Below are positions 45,039 to 52,363 of a stretch of DNA of 64,000 bases, in pieces (position 1 is the stretch's first letter; each line of letters opens with the position of its first letter). A model generated the notes under the pieces. The model made no database searches, was not told the origin of the DNA, and saw nothing but the letters and a program-made list of their open reading frames with translations. Source of the stretch: a virus. A program made the translations under genes and the position numbers. The stretch lies in IMG/VR virus record IMGVR_UViG_3300010354_000061, positions 1 through 64,000 of that record; one strand, given 5' to 3'.

Positions 45039-45316
45039 AATGGTAACTTCCCTGTTTTTGGTAAATAATGAAGATCCTCAGCTTCTTCTTGAATTAATGC
45101 TTTCAGCTTAGGATTGTTTTTAATTAATGTTCCTGCAACCTCAACTTCTAAACCAGTTATTTCACAATAGTATACGACTGCCTCAATATAAGTCAACCGC
45201 TTATCTACAACCACCTTTTCAATTTCTGTTAAGATATTTTTGGAGGTGTGTATCTGAGCAATCTCTTTTTCTTGCTCAGGTGTGACGTGATAGTCATCAA
45301 ACAAAACTGTAATCAT
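45035..45316 (-). CDS. 33: Late promoter transcription co-activator gp33
   Basis: A 93-residue protein starting MITVLFDDYHVTPEQEKE. The segment LTYIEAVVYYCEITGLEVEV then AGTLIKNNPKLKALIQEEAE, LHYLPKTGKLPL is the gp33 pattern of T4-like phages. The ATG at 45316 overlaps the stop of the upstream holin-like gene by 4 bases; the longer open frame upstream is Cys-rich and unlikely. gp33 links RNA polymerase to the sliding clamp at TATAAATA promoters, several of which are present here. Confidence 0.88.
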   Translation of the reverse strand: MITVLFDDYHVTPEQEKEIAQIHTSKNILTEIEKVVVDKRLTYIEAVVYYCEITGLEVEVAGTLIKNNPKLKALIQEEAEDLHYLPKTGKLPL

Positions 45317-45630
45317 TTGAATAACAGTAGAGCAAGTAGCACAGCTTGTACAATGAAACCAACACCGATTCCGGCCGACATGATGGTATCTTTTTGCATT
45401 AGAGCTCGACAGAACCATACAGCAAGGCCTGCCCAGATGAATAGAACGATGTCTATTGATGGAAGCTTATCGATTGTTCCGTTTTGAGCTGCAATGAGTG
45501 TTGGAATTGTAGCAAGATGGATGAACACCATTCCAATAATATCCAGAGATCTAATCGTACCGGTGACTAGATCATTCCATAGCTGCTTCAATGACTGCGA
45601 TGAGAACGACATCCCAGTTACTTTATTCAT
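45313..45630 (-). CDS. Holin-like membrane protein next to hydrolase
   Basis: A 105-residue protein: a short amphipathic head (MNKVTGMSFSSQSLKQLW) and three likely membrane helices (LDIIGMVFIHLATIPTLI, IDIVLFIWAGLAVWFCRA, GIGVGFIVQAVLLALLLF). It overlaps the end of the SleB-like hydrolase gene by 8 bases, so the two are translated together. That pairing suggests a holin, although holins are too diverse to be sure. Confidence 0.65.
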   Translation of the reverse strand: MNKVTGMSFSSQSLKQLWNDLVTGTIRSLDIIGMVFIHLATIPTLIAAQNGTIDKLPSIDIVLFIWAGLAVWFCRALMQKDTIMSAGIGVGFIVQAVLLALLLFK

Positions 45631-46156
45631 AAAATATGTGCCTTCCTATTTTTCCAATTCGCTTTTTCTTCCAACCAGGGTTAACATAGTCAGCATGGTA
45701 GTATAATGCATCCTGTAAAAGTTCTAAACGGAAGTCCTCCAAAAGAACTTTCTTTGCTGCTATGTATGATTCCTCGTACGATTTTGTATTCGTAGGAGCT
45801 AAACTTGAAGGATGAAGACAGTGCCAGGAAAATTGGCAGACAGTCTTCGACATTAGCGTATCTTTCTGATAGACAACCTTGCAGATATCTTTAGGAAAGT
45901 GTGGGGAGTTCGACCTATTGATTGTAACTTGAGCTACAGCTACTTTACCCTCAAAAGATTCCACACCAGCCTCATGATAAACGTTTAGAGCTAAACACTT
46001 AAGTTGTCTTTCCCTCTCTGCTGCTGTTATAAACTCCTTACCTTGATACTTATTGGTGAAACGTGATATAGCAGAATTTGTGGCAACAAATCCAACAAAT
46101 AGTCCAATTGCCACACACGCGATCGTAGCGATCGCGCTGACGGTTCTTTGAGACAT
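45623..46156 (-). CDS. SleB-type cell wall hydrolase with membrane anchor
   Basis: A 177-residue protein. An N-terminal hydrophobic helix (TIACVAIGLFVGFVATNSA) acts as signal anchor. The catalytic domain shows the Hydrolase_2 (SleB/CwlJ) pattern: CLALNVYHEAGVESFEGKVA, VAQVTINRS, FPKDICKVVYQK and TVCQFSWHC. Glu in YHEA is the expected catalytic residue of this lytic transglycosylase-like family. It is probably the endolysin for host exit. AGAGGAA lies 8 bases before the ATG and right after the tmRNA gene. Confidence 0.88.
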   Translation of the reverse strand: MSQRTVSAIATIACVAIGLFVGFVATNSAISRFTNKYQGKEFITAAERERQLKCLALNVYHEAGVESFEGKVAVAQVTINRSNSPHFPKDICKVVYQKDTLMSKTVCQFSWHCLHPSSLAPTNTKSYEESYIAAKKVLLEDFRLELLQDALYYHADYVNPGWKKKRIGKIGRHIFYE

Positions 46157-46179
46157 TTTTGTTCCTCTGTTGTTAAAAA

Positions 46180-46468
46180 GAAAGAGGTGTTTCTGTTTCC
46201 AGGTACACCTCCGAAACCCAGATAGCCGATATTAGGCGGCCATCAGATAAGTGTCTTCATTGGCACTTATGATTTTGCGCTTTTACGGTAGTCGCCTTCC
46301 GGGTTGCCATATAGCCATACTCCCTGCCCGTCGAAACCAATTCAGGCCCATCAGAAGCATACTATTCTTGATTTAATCAAGTGCCTTCGTTAGGGTCTGC
46401 AATAGTGTGCTTTTGGTGGACCTGCCCGGAATTGAACCGGGGTCCGAACAGCTTTCTTTCTACACAGT
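46180..46468 (-). ncRNA. ssrA: Circularly permuted two-piece tmRNA (ssrA)
   Basis: Minus strand. The acceptor piece (about 46468-46414) ends in TTCGGACCCCGGTTCAATTC, CGGG, CAGGTCC and A-CCA: a T-arm with loop TTCAATT and an encoded CCA. The coding piece starts at 46349 with GGGCCTGAATTGGTTTCGAC; GGGCCTG pairs with CAGGTCC (one G-U) to rebuild the acceptor stem. The tag frame starts at GCC (46264) and ends TAA (46232), giving ANEDTYLMAA after the charged Ala. GATGGCCG and CGGCTATC form helix 5 round the stop, and CTGGGTTTC/GGAAACAG with AGGTGT/ACACCT makes a pseudoknot. The spacer 46350-46413 has a stem (AGCACACTATT/AATAGTATGCT) that would bring the ends together for processing. tmRNA rescues stalled ribosomes and tags their products for proteolysis. 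Confidence 0.92.
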
Positions 46469-46627
46469 TTACAACCATTCACCTACAGTGAGGCCCTTTT
46501 CCGTGGCCCACTTGTTAGCCTCTTCCATATGTTCAAAGACAGGGCTTGCTAAAGTGTCTTCCTCATTAACCCAAAACCATATGTCAGCGTGGCTCATACC
46601 ATCGTTGTACTTTATAAGTTTCAACAT
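46469..46627 (-). CDS. Small protein (52 residues) upstream of tmRNA
   Basis: ATG at 46627 to TAA at 46469, 52 residues: acidic, with three tryptophans in its middle and C-terminal parts (ADIWFWVNEEDT, EEANKWATEKGLTVGEWL). It resembles the many small acidic phage proteins in early operons. No strong ribosome site is visible (GAAATAAT). The stop directly abuts the tmRNA acceptor piece, so the RNA may be processed from the same transcript. Confidence 0.6.
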   Translation of the reverse strand: MLKLIKYNDGMSHADIWFWVNEEDTLASPVFEHMEEANKWATEKGLTVGEWL

Positions 46628-46662
46628 ATTATTTCAACAACAAAATTATTTTGGTATATTAC

Positions 46663-47193
46663 TTATCTTAAAAACGTCGGTACAGGCCGTTTAGACCATT
46701 TTGCTAAGTGTTCCTTACCGTACTTGTAGTAGTTACGATAAGAGACGATTGAACTGCCTTTAACTTTGTAGTCATTAGGCATTGCCGGTGTTGGTTCTGT
46801 AAAATGGCTGTTAGGAATATTGGTTGGCAAGTTTGCTAAAGGACCAAGCAGTGCGGATGATTTGTGTTGCCTACCGTAACGAAACGTGTATTCATCCAAT
46901 AAGCACTCAAACAACCGATACAGCCACTGATAATTGCTGCTAGCCGAACGCACCCACAAAGCAGAAGGATGTTTCATATGAGCAGCTTCATAGATTGTTG
47001 AGTCTCGCTCGTCGTTTAACTTCCACCTAACAACAGTTTTCTTTCCTGTCTTGGTGGTGTACGGCTTGCCATCCAACACACGATGAGCTGTAGAAAGCAA
47101 TTGTGCGTACTCAACAATCATCTTCACACAATGCTTGTCATTATGCATTTCTGCACAACGACGTTGATCGTGGTCGAGATAGAAGATGTTCAC
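46663..47193 (-). CDS. Conserved phage protein, unknown (MNIFYLDHD family)
   Basis: A 176-residue protein starting MNIFYLDHDQRRCAEMHNDK, then HCVKMIVEYAQLLSTAHRVL and HMKHPSALWVRSASSNYQWL. I recall this as a common protein in T4-like and other large phages, without proven function. The His/Asp/Cys-rich start and paired helices suggest an enzyme or nucleic-acid protein, which is inference. Overlaps the upstream 63-residue gene by 4 bases. Confidence 0.8.
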   Translation of the reverse strand: MNIFYLDHDQRRCAEMHNDKHCVKMIVEYAQLLSTAHRVLDGKPYTTKTGKKTVVRWKLNDERDSTIYEAAHMKHPSALWVRSASSNYQWLYRLFECLLDEYTFRYGRQHKSSALLGPLANLPTNIPNSHFTEPTPAMPNDYKVKGSSIVSYRNYYKYGKEHLAKWSKRPVPTFLR

Positions 47194-47381
47194 GCTGTCA
47201 TTTCTAGCTGGAACTTATCCCGTTCAGACCCGCTAGTATACGTACCATCGACAAACGAGTTCCAAAACAGTCGCGCCCTGGCAAGCTCTTTGAAGTACAT
47301 GTTCTCGTTCCAACGACGAAGCTGATACGTCTTGAAATCTTCATCTGGATAACGAGCTGGATTAAAAGGATGAGTTGTCAT
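47190..47381 (-). CDS. Small protein, unknown
   Basis: A 63-residue protein starting MTTHPFNPARYPDEDFKTYQ, charged and aromatic (LRRWNENMYFKELARARLFW). An AGGAGCC ribosome site precedes the ATG, and a well-formed promoter lies at 47414-47442. It is coupled to the 176-residue gene by an ATGA overlap. Family not recognised. Confidence 0.72.
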   Translation of the reverse strand: MTTHPFNPARYPDEDFKTYQLRRWNENMYFKELARARLFWNSFVDGTYTSGSERDKFQLEMTA

Positions 47382-47413
47382 TGTGGCTCCTATTGTTTTC
47401 CCTGGACAGGGGA

Positions 47414-47442
47414 ATCATAACGAGTAAAAAATAAAAAGTCAA
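47414..47442 (-). promoter_or_regulatory. Sigma70-type promoter
   Basis: TTGACT (47442-47437), 17-base spacer, TATGAT (47419-47414), followed after about 30 bases by the 47381 start. One member of the uniform TTGAC promoter family in this genome. Confidence 0.75.
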
Positions 47443-47443
47443 C

Positions 47444-47474
47444 AAAAAAAGCCACGCGCCTTTCGACGCGTGGC
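47444..47474 (-). terminator. Intrinsic terminator after DUF932-type gene
   Basis: On the minus strand GCCACGCG, 8-base loop, CGCGTGGC (stem 47451-47458 / 47467-47474) followed by seven T. It directly precedes the promoter at 47414-47442, giving a compact terminator-promoter junction. Confidence 0.88.
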
Positions 47475-47487
47475 CAACTTGCTGTGA

Positions 47488-48447
47488 TTAAGCCGCGTTG
47501 GCGTACTCAACAGCAGTTTCAAGGGCTTTGATCTTGAGGTTGCGGTTCTGACCAAACCAAGCAGACTTGAGACGCGTATCGTTCGAACGACCAATCTCAT
47601 GATCAGTGAGGAAGGTAACAGCATTGAACGCATTCCACCAAGTACCACGAGCAAACTCAGCACCAGGCTGGGCTTCAACAATCTCGACAGCTCGTGCTGC
47701 AGACTTCGACAGCTCTTTCTTGCTTTGTTCTTTCTGCGTGATTACAGGGAACACTGAAGACATATACTCTTTGAGCTTTTGTTCCGTGTACTTCTTGACA
47801 CCGAGGAACTCGGCCATCTCCTTATACTTCGCCAGCTTGTTGCTAGCGATACCAAGCGTTTCCTTAGCAGTGTTAGCATCAAACACACGACGATGCGATT
47901 GCTTAAACACTTGTTCAGAGCGAGAGTTAATAGCGAGAGTCAAGGTGTTATTACACACTACACGGATCGGTGTAAACCGAATGTCGATCCCCTGACCAAA
48001 CTTGTGGGGATTGGTAAACAGTAGATAGGATTCAACCGTGTCCTTCTTGAACACAGTAAAGCCATCGTTTACCTTAGCAAGCGCCCACACAATACGACCA
48101 CCATCGAGCGAGCCAGCAGTGTGCATTTGCATGTCACCAGCTTCGACAAACTCACTAAAGAAATCAAACGCGTCTTGGTTCTGCACAGGGTTCCAGTCGT
48201 TCGACACAACACCAAGAACCTTGTGGTCAGTCATCCGAGTAAGAGCAGACCAGCCGACAGAAACCTTCTTACCGTCGATAGTTGAATATGCAGGAATTTT
48301 TTGAACTTCCCAATCAAGCTCGGCAGCTTTGAGCATTTGGTCGGTCGAGAGATCAGCAGGAACTTCTTTACCAAGCCCATGCCACGGCACCTCGCCAGCA
48401 TAGGCCATTTTTGCAACACCATTCACAATTTCAAGTTTGTGTGCCAT
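47488..48447 (-). CDS. DUF932-type phage/plasmid protein
   Basis: A 319-residue protein starting MAHKLEIVNGVAKMAYAGEV, PWHGLGKEV, then GWSALTRMTDHKVLGVVSND, WNPVQNQDAFDFFSEFVEAG and DIRFTPIRVVCNNTLTLAIN. This is the DUF932/TIGR03299 family common on phages and plasmids; function unknown, sometimes linked to host-takeover or anti-restriction neighbourhoods. It has its own promoter (48489-48517) and terminator (47444-47474), so it is a single-gene unit, probably strongly expressed early. Confidence 0.88.
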   Translation of the reverse strand: MAHKLEIVNGVAKMAYAGEVPWHGLGKEVPADLSTDQMLKAAELDWEVQKIPAYSTIDGKKVSVGWSALTRMTDHKVLGVVSNDWNPVQNQDAFDFFSEFVEAGDMQMHTAGSLDGGRIVWALAKVNDGFTVFKKDTVESYLLFTNPHKFGQGIDIRFTPIRVVCNNTLTLAINSRSEQVFKQSHRRVFDANTAKETLGIASNKLAKYKEMAEFLGVKKYTEQKLKEYMSSVFPVITQKEQSKKELSKSAARAVEIVEAQPGAEFARGTWWNAFNAVTFLTDHEIGRSNDTRLKSAWFGQNRNLKIKALETAVEYANAA

Positions 48448-48488
48448 AATATAATCTCCTAAGTGTTTATCAATTAACTACAATGACC

Positions 48489-48517
48489 ATTCTAGACTTT
48501 TTGTGAAAAAAAGTCAA
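48489..48517 (-). promoter_or_regulatory. Sigma70-type promoter
   Basis: TTGACT, 17-base spacer, TAGAAT on the minus strand, 42 bases upstream of the DUF932-type gene, which also has an AGGAGA ribosome site. Confidence 0.75.
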
Positions 48518-49273
48518 CTATATTGAGTAAGATCCACTTATTTGTGCGTAATGAATAGTAAGTGGTGAACTATTACCACCATAGTAACTGAGAGTAACGT
48601 TCATGCCAATACTAATAAAATGGTCTGTTCGTGATAATTTGCCGGTGTTCCATTGACCTGTGGTTCCTATACTCCACCCACCTACTGACCCAAATGATAC
48701 AGGATTGCTTAGTGAGTAACTTAATGTGACTGTGCCAGTTTTAATTCTAGATCCACTAAATGCACCGGAAAGTGATGTCAAACCATTTTGGTTACCATAA
48801 TCAGTAACAGAAGCAAAAGGGTAGCCAACAGGCTTAATTGCAGGAACTATAGCAAAATTAGTGCTCGAATCAACCACAACAAACGAATCATATGTTACTC
48901 CGATAGTAACTGTCATGTTTTGTGTTTGAACAGTGGCATTAGCATAAGCTGTTGTATCATAAACATCAACATCAAGAGCTCCCACACTAAATTGTGTACC
49001 TTGTGTATATGCAGGAACATAATAGGAGCCACCTGAAGCAACAAAATTTGTAGTATAAAAAGAATCGGTTCTTGTTCGAGAAGGAGCAACCTGTCCACTA
49101 TCATATGTTCTTGTTCTGTTTTTGTTTTGAAGATCACTATATGATATAGTACCAGACGTTCGGTTAGCTAAACGTCTCACCCTTTCTCCGTTGAGCACCA
49201 CTATGTTTGTTGGTGATCTATCCAATTCTATATTAATATCACTTGCTGCTATTTGACCGGATGGAGTAGTCAT
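48518..49273 (-). CDS. Virion-type beta protein, unknown
   Basis: A 251-residue protein starting MTTPSGQIAASDINIELDRS, a start often seen in short fibre or whisker-like proteins of T4-like marine phages, followed by Ser/Thr/Tyr-rich beta sequence (GTVTLSYSLSNPVSFGSVGG, LSRTDHFISIGMNVTLSYYG). No signal peptide. AGGAGG precedes the ATG and a CATAAATA late-promoter-like element lies about 25 bases upstream, so it is probably a late structural protein placed outside the main tail block. Confidence 0.7.
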   Translation of the reverse strand: MTTPSGQIAASDINIELDRSPTNIVVLNGERVRRLANRTSGTISYSDLQNKNRTRTYDSGQVAPSRTRTDSFYTTNFVASGGSYYVPAYTQGTQFSVGALDVDVYDTTAYANATVQTQNMTVTIGVTYDSFVVVDSSTNFAIVPAIKPVGYPFASVTDYGNQNGLTSLSGAFSGSRIKTGTVTLSYSLSNPVSFGSVGGWSIGTTGQWNTGKLSRTDHFISIGMNVTLSYYGGNSSPLTIHYAQISGSYSI

Positions 49274-49317
49274 AAATCCTCCTAGTTTTGTTACAAACTA
49301 TTTATGAGGATTTGACC

Positions 49318-49605
49318 TTAGGGATACACCTTTTCAAGAAGAAGGCCAAGAACTTTGCGAGTGTCTTTATCGTTGGCGCCATAAATGCTAAATTGCTCCA
49401 TCAGCTGATCCATGAACGTTTTTAGCTGTTCTTTCGACATACCTTTGTTATAACCTTGATTGAAACGGCCATTCAAAAAAGAAGCGACCTTTTCAATCGT
49501 GTGACGAGGAAACGATTCAGTATACAAGTCCCACTGACTTGCTGATAGATTAACATTAACAAGCGTAGACATGCGTATGTTCTTTTCAATGCTGAAAATA
49601 TTCAT
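49318..49605 (-). CDS. Small helical protein, unknown
   Basis: A 95-residue protein starting MNIFSIEKNIRMSTLVNV; an internal start (MSTLVNVNLSASQWDLY) is possible but AAGG lies 8 bases before the first ATG. It is mostly helical, with EKVASFLNGRFNQGYNKGM and TFMDQLMEQFSIYG. It starts 3 bases after the stop of the small membrane gene upstream and probably shares the promoter at 49835-49863. Confidence 0.65.
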   Translation of the reverse strand: MNIFSIEKNIRMSTLVNVNLSASQWDLYTESFPRHTIEKVASFLNGRFNQGYNKGMSKEQLKTFMDQLMEQFSIYGANDKDTRKVLGLLLEKVYP

Positions 49606-49608
49606 TAT

Positions 49609-49806
49609 TTAACCTTTTTTATTCCAAAGACGCAAAAATGCAACACCAGCATAAACAGCTCCAGCCGCAAAAGTAATCAAATCATACCAATAATGATACC
49701 ATTCATAAAATATCACATCAATAGCAACTTGGCAAAACGAATGTGTAAACACAGCAACTGCAAACCAATGTAACCACAACCACATAATTCTTTTATCCAT
49801 CAACAA
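49609..49806 (-). CDS. Small membrane protein
   Basis: A 65-residue protein with two hydrophobic helices rich in aromatic residues (IMWLWLHWFAVAVFTHSF, DLITFAAGAVYAGVAFLRLW) and a short basic tail. A GGAGATT ribosome site and a strong promoter lie upstream. Function unknown. Confidence 0.65.
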   Translation of the reverse strand: MLMDKRIMWLWLHWFAVAVFTHSFCQVAIDVIFYEWYHYWYDLITFAAGAVYAGVAFLRLWNKKG

Positions 49807-49834
49807 ATCTCCATAATTTTATCACAACATTTAC

Positions 49835-49863
49835 ATTGTACTAAATTAGAAGAAAAATGTCAA
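49835..49863 (-). promoter_or_regulatory. Sigma70-type promoter
   Basis: TTGACA, 17-base spacer, TACAAT on the minus strand, starting a few bases after the bidirectional terminator and 29 bases upstream of the 49806 start. Confidence 0.78.
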
Positions 49864-49870
49864 CAATAAA

Positions 49871-49892
49871 AAAAGGCCCCGAAGGGCCTTTT
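49871..49892 (-). terminator. Bidirectional intrinsic terminator
   Basis: AAAAGGCCC, CGAA tetraloop, GGGCCTTTT: a perfect stem with A and T tracts on both sides, directly after the lysine/proline-rich secreted protein gene. It closes the transcript that carries the heptose genes. Confidence 0.9.
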
Positions 49893-49895
49893 TTG

Positions 49896-50096
49896 TTACT
49901 TCTTGGGTTCTTCTTTCTTTGGCTCTTTCTTAGGTTCCTCTTTTTTAGCAGGTTCCTTTTTTGGGGCATCTTTGGGAGCAGGAGCTTCTTTCTTTGGTTC
50001 AGCCTTTGGGGGCTCTACTTTCTTTGGTTCCTGGCCAAAAACTGGAGCGGTAAGACCCAAAGCTACAATACCAGCAACTAGCATATTCGACTTCAT
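49896..50096 (-). CDS. Secreted Lys/Glu/Pro-rich small protein
   Basis: A 66-residue protein: a signal peptide (MKSNMLVAGIVALGLTAPVF, GQ) followed by 45 residues made only of Lys, Pro, Glu, Ala and Asp in KKEPKKEE-like repeats. It should be exported and remain unfolded in the periplasm. It lies just downstream of the sugar-kinase gene with its own ribosome site (AGGAGA). Could be a small spanin-like or envelope-binding factor; nothing proves this. Confidence 0.7.
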   Translation of the reverse strand: MKSNMLVAGIVALGLTAPVFGQEPKKVEPPKAEPKKEAPAPKDAPKKEPAKKEEPKKEPKKEEPKK

Positions 50097-50107
50097 ATTT
50101 TTCTCCT

Positions 50108-51094
50108 TTAACAGTTAGCTACAACTTCACTACCTTTGTCGTAAAATTGGAAATCATATATTTTACACTCAGTACCTTCTGTCACAGCACTCATAACGTC
50201 ACTACGCTTATCTTTCTTAACGTAAAAGATAAAAAACCCGCCACCACCGGCACCCAACAACTTACCACCCAAAGCACCGGCCTCGATAGCCTTGTTGTAA
50301 ACATTATCGAAGTAGTCGTTACTGATAGACTCCACGATTGTTTTCTTAGTTTGCCATCCCTCGTGAAACAAATGACCAATGTCATCAAACTGACCGTTCA
50401 AAATACTGTTGTAAGCTTGATATGCCTTATCTCTGTTGGCTCTTACTTTATCGAACTTACTCTTATCAATAAGTGAGTCGCGCTGCTTCTGAAGAATGCT
50501 GTTTGCTGATCTTCCTCGACCGCTATACACAAGAAGGAGATTTTGATTGAATTCAAACATCCGTTGGTCGTTGATATTAACAGCAGTGTTGGTTACTGAT
50601 CCGTCAGTATGAAACTCAAATAAATTCATACCACCAAAGGCAGCTGCATACTGATCCTGCTTGCCTATTGGATACCCACATCGATCTATTTCAATCTCAC
50701 AGGCAACATCAGCTAGATATTGTTTCGTAATGTGACCCCACCGAAGAGTTGCGAGAGCGTTTACAAGACCTACAGTAAACGTTGATGAAGAACCAAGACC
50801 TGACCCTTTAGAAAGAATGTCTGATATAGAGGCAACAGTAATTTCTTTCTTGTAGTTAAAGTATGTGAACGCTTCTTTAGAAATTTCATGCTGCATTGTT
50901 TCAACATCGGGTGTTTCCTCAATCTTGTCATACATTGCTTTGATGCCAAGATGGGGAGTTCGGTGAACACAAACATAAACAAACTTATCAATTGTAACAG
51001 ACAACGCTGCTCCCTTCTCTTTCTCATAGAAAGAGCTCATATCGCTGCCTCCACTAAAGAGGCTCATACGGAGAGGAGTTTTAGTGACTATCAT
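50108..51094 (-). CDS. hddA: GHMP kinase, heptose 7-phosphate kinase (HddA-like)
   Basis: A 328-residue protein of the GHMP kinase family: MIVTKTPLRMSLFSGGSDMS at the start, ILSKGSGLGSSSTFTVGLVN (ATP-binding GLGSSS loop) near residue 95, CGYPIGKQDQYAAAFGGMN, and KLLGAGGGGFFIFYV near the C-terminus. The Q-D-Q-Y and GAGGGGF motifs fit the D-glycero-D-manno-heptose 7-phosphate 1-kinase branch. It would phosphorylate heptose 7-phosphate made by the SIS isomerase encoded upstream. It overlaps the transaldolase gene by 4 bases. Confidence 0.85.
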   Translation of the reverse strand: MIVTKTPLRMSLFSGGSDMSSFYEKEKGAALSVTIDKFVYVCVHRTPHLGIKAMYDKIEETPDVETMQHEISKEAFTYFNYKKEITVASISDILSKGSGLGSSSTFTVGLVNALATLRWGHITKQYLADVACEIEIDRCGYPIGKQDQYAAAFGGMNLFEFHTDGSVTNTAVNINDQRMFEFNQNLLLVYSGRGRSANSILQKQRDSLIDKSKFDKVRANRDKAYQAYNSILNGQFDDIGHLFHEGWQTKKTIVESISNDYFDNVYNKAIEAGALGGKLLGAGGGGFFIFYVKKDKRSDVMSAVTEGTECKIYDFQFYDKGSEVVANC

Positions 51095-51828
51095 AGTTTA
51101 ATGTTGAAACCCGACTTAACAGCATCATCATAGAACATCTTTACCGTTTCGTAGGAAAACTGAGTAAGATCTTTACCAAACGTGTTAAGTTTCTTGATTA
51201 GTTGGGGGGTCATTGTAATGATATCGCAGCCGCACAGTTCAGCTTGGATAAAGTTGAATGGTTCACGAGGGGAAGCCCACAATGTTTGAATGTTACCATT
51301 CACGAAGCTGACATGACCAAGAACAGCAACGGCGTGTCTTACAATACCAACAGGATCGACACCGGCATCGGCAATCCGTCCAGCAAAAATAGAAATGATT
51401 CCTTTTACGTTCGGATCAAGAGCTGCCGCAACGTTCTCAATTTGTTCTTTTGTAAAGACAGCTGTGACGTTACAATTTACACCAAGACGAGAAAGATCTT
51501 GAACCAAATCGTAAGTAGCAACTCGTTGTGTGTTCATTACAGGAATCTTAACATATACACGATACTTCTTCATTGCGCCCCACGACTGAATTTTTATTGC
51601 TTGCTGATGCATAACATCTAAGTCATCATCAAACACTTCAAGGCTTAAGCATGTTTCAGGTCGTGTGCTGGCTAGGTAGTCAATGCACTCATTAGCAAAC
51701 ACTTCATAATCAGTTACGCCAGCTTGGCGCATTAGAGTTGGATTAGTGGTGAAGCCAACGATTCGCGGATCATTTGCCGCTTGCTTGATCCCTTCCATGT
51801 CTGCACCATCTGCAAATAATTTAATCAT
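51091..51828 (-). CDS. talC: Transaldolase/fructose-6-phosphate aldolase family
   Basis: A 245-residue protein: MIKLFADGADMEGIKQAAND, VGFTTNPTLMRQAGVTDY (conserved TTNP motif), MKKYRVYVKIPVMN (K in VKIP is the expected Schiff-base lysine), NVTAVFTKEQ and SIFAGRIADAGVDPV. Marine cyanophages carry similar small transaldolases. Here the gene is embedded between heptose kinase and phosphatase genes with overlaps of 4 and 8 bases, so its likely task is to set the supply of sedoheptulose 7-phosphate for heptose synthesis. Confidence 0.9.
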   Translation of the reverse strand: MIKLFADGADMEGIKQAANDPRIVGFTTNPTLMRQAGVTDYEVFANECIDYLASTRPETCLSLEVFDDDLDVMHQQAIKIQSWGAMKKYRVYVKIPVMNTQRVATYDLVQDLSRLGVNCNVTAVFTKEQIENVAAALDPNVKGIISIFAGRIADAGVDPVGIVRHAVAVLGHVSFVNGNIQTLWASPREPFNFIQAELCGCDIITMTPQLIKKLNTFGKDLTQFSYETVKMFYDDAVKSGFNIKL

Positions 51829-52363
51829 AACTACACTCCTTTTGATTTATTATATAGCATGCCTCAAGTACATTGGCAACAACAAAATTAGGTTTTATTG
51901 ATTCAAACTCTTCTGGAGGTGTATATGGACCGTTGCTTACATAGAATGTTGTTAGCCCACTCCTATGACCGCACACTATATCTCGCCAGCTATCTCCAAT
52001 TAGAAAGCTCTCATTACGATTGATGTTATATTGCCTACACAGCTTGTCAACCATCCCCGTGTTTGGTTTATAGCAATCCGCTCCACGTTCCTTGCAATAC
52101 GTAATAGAATCAACACCCAACCGCTCATCGAGAATCTCATGCATTGTATCTAACGCTCGTTGAGTCATTAGATTATCATTAATGTCAGGCTGGTTTGTTA
52201 TGACGTGAGCTTGGAAACCCATTGCCTTGCAAAGCTTCACGGCTGCTCTTGCCTCTGAAATAATTTCAAACTCTTCAACAAGCCAAGCAGCCGTATAACG
52301 ATCGCCGTGCTTGACCATCTTTGCAAGCACACCATCACGATCAAAAAATATAGCTTTTACCAC
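51821..52363 (-). CDS. gmhB: HAD phosphatase, heptose bisphosphate phosphatase (GmhB-like)
   Basis: A 180-residue HAD-IIIA protein: AIFFDRDGVLAKMVKHG (nucleophile DxD), AHVITNQPDINDNLMT (motif II region, TNQ), YKPNTGMVDKLC (conserved Lys) and SFLIGDSWRDIVCGHRSGLT (motif IV). GmhB usually binds zinc through a Cys-x-His ... Cys-x-Cys loop; here only a shortened YCKERGADCYKP remains, so zinc binding is probably lost or changed. Predicted to remove the 7-phosphate from heptose 1,7-bisphosphate. Confidence 0.82.
   Translation of the reverse strand: MVKAIFFDRDGVLAKMVKHGDRYTAAWLVEEFEIISEARAAVKLCKAMGFQAHVITNQPDINDNLMTQRALDTMHEILDERLGVDSITYCKERGADCYKPNTGMVDKLCRQYNINRNESFLIGDSWRDIVCGHRSGLTTFYVSNGPYTPPEEFESIKPNFVVANVLEACYIINQKECSYD

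Noticed and set aside
45035-45418. Longer gp33 reading frame with a Cys-rich N-terminus
   Set aside because: The extra 34 residues overlap the holin-like gene out of frame; the ATG at 45316 is coupled to that gene's stop and gives the normal gp33 length.
46407-46500. A standard tRNA gene with CCA end
   Set aside because: The T-arm and CCA are tRNA-like, but no anticodon arm fits; the acceptor stem pairs with the downstream tmRNA coding piece instead.
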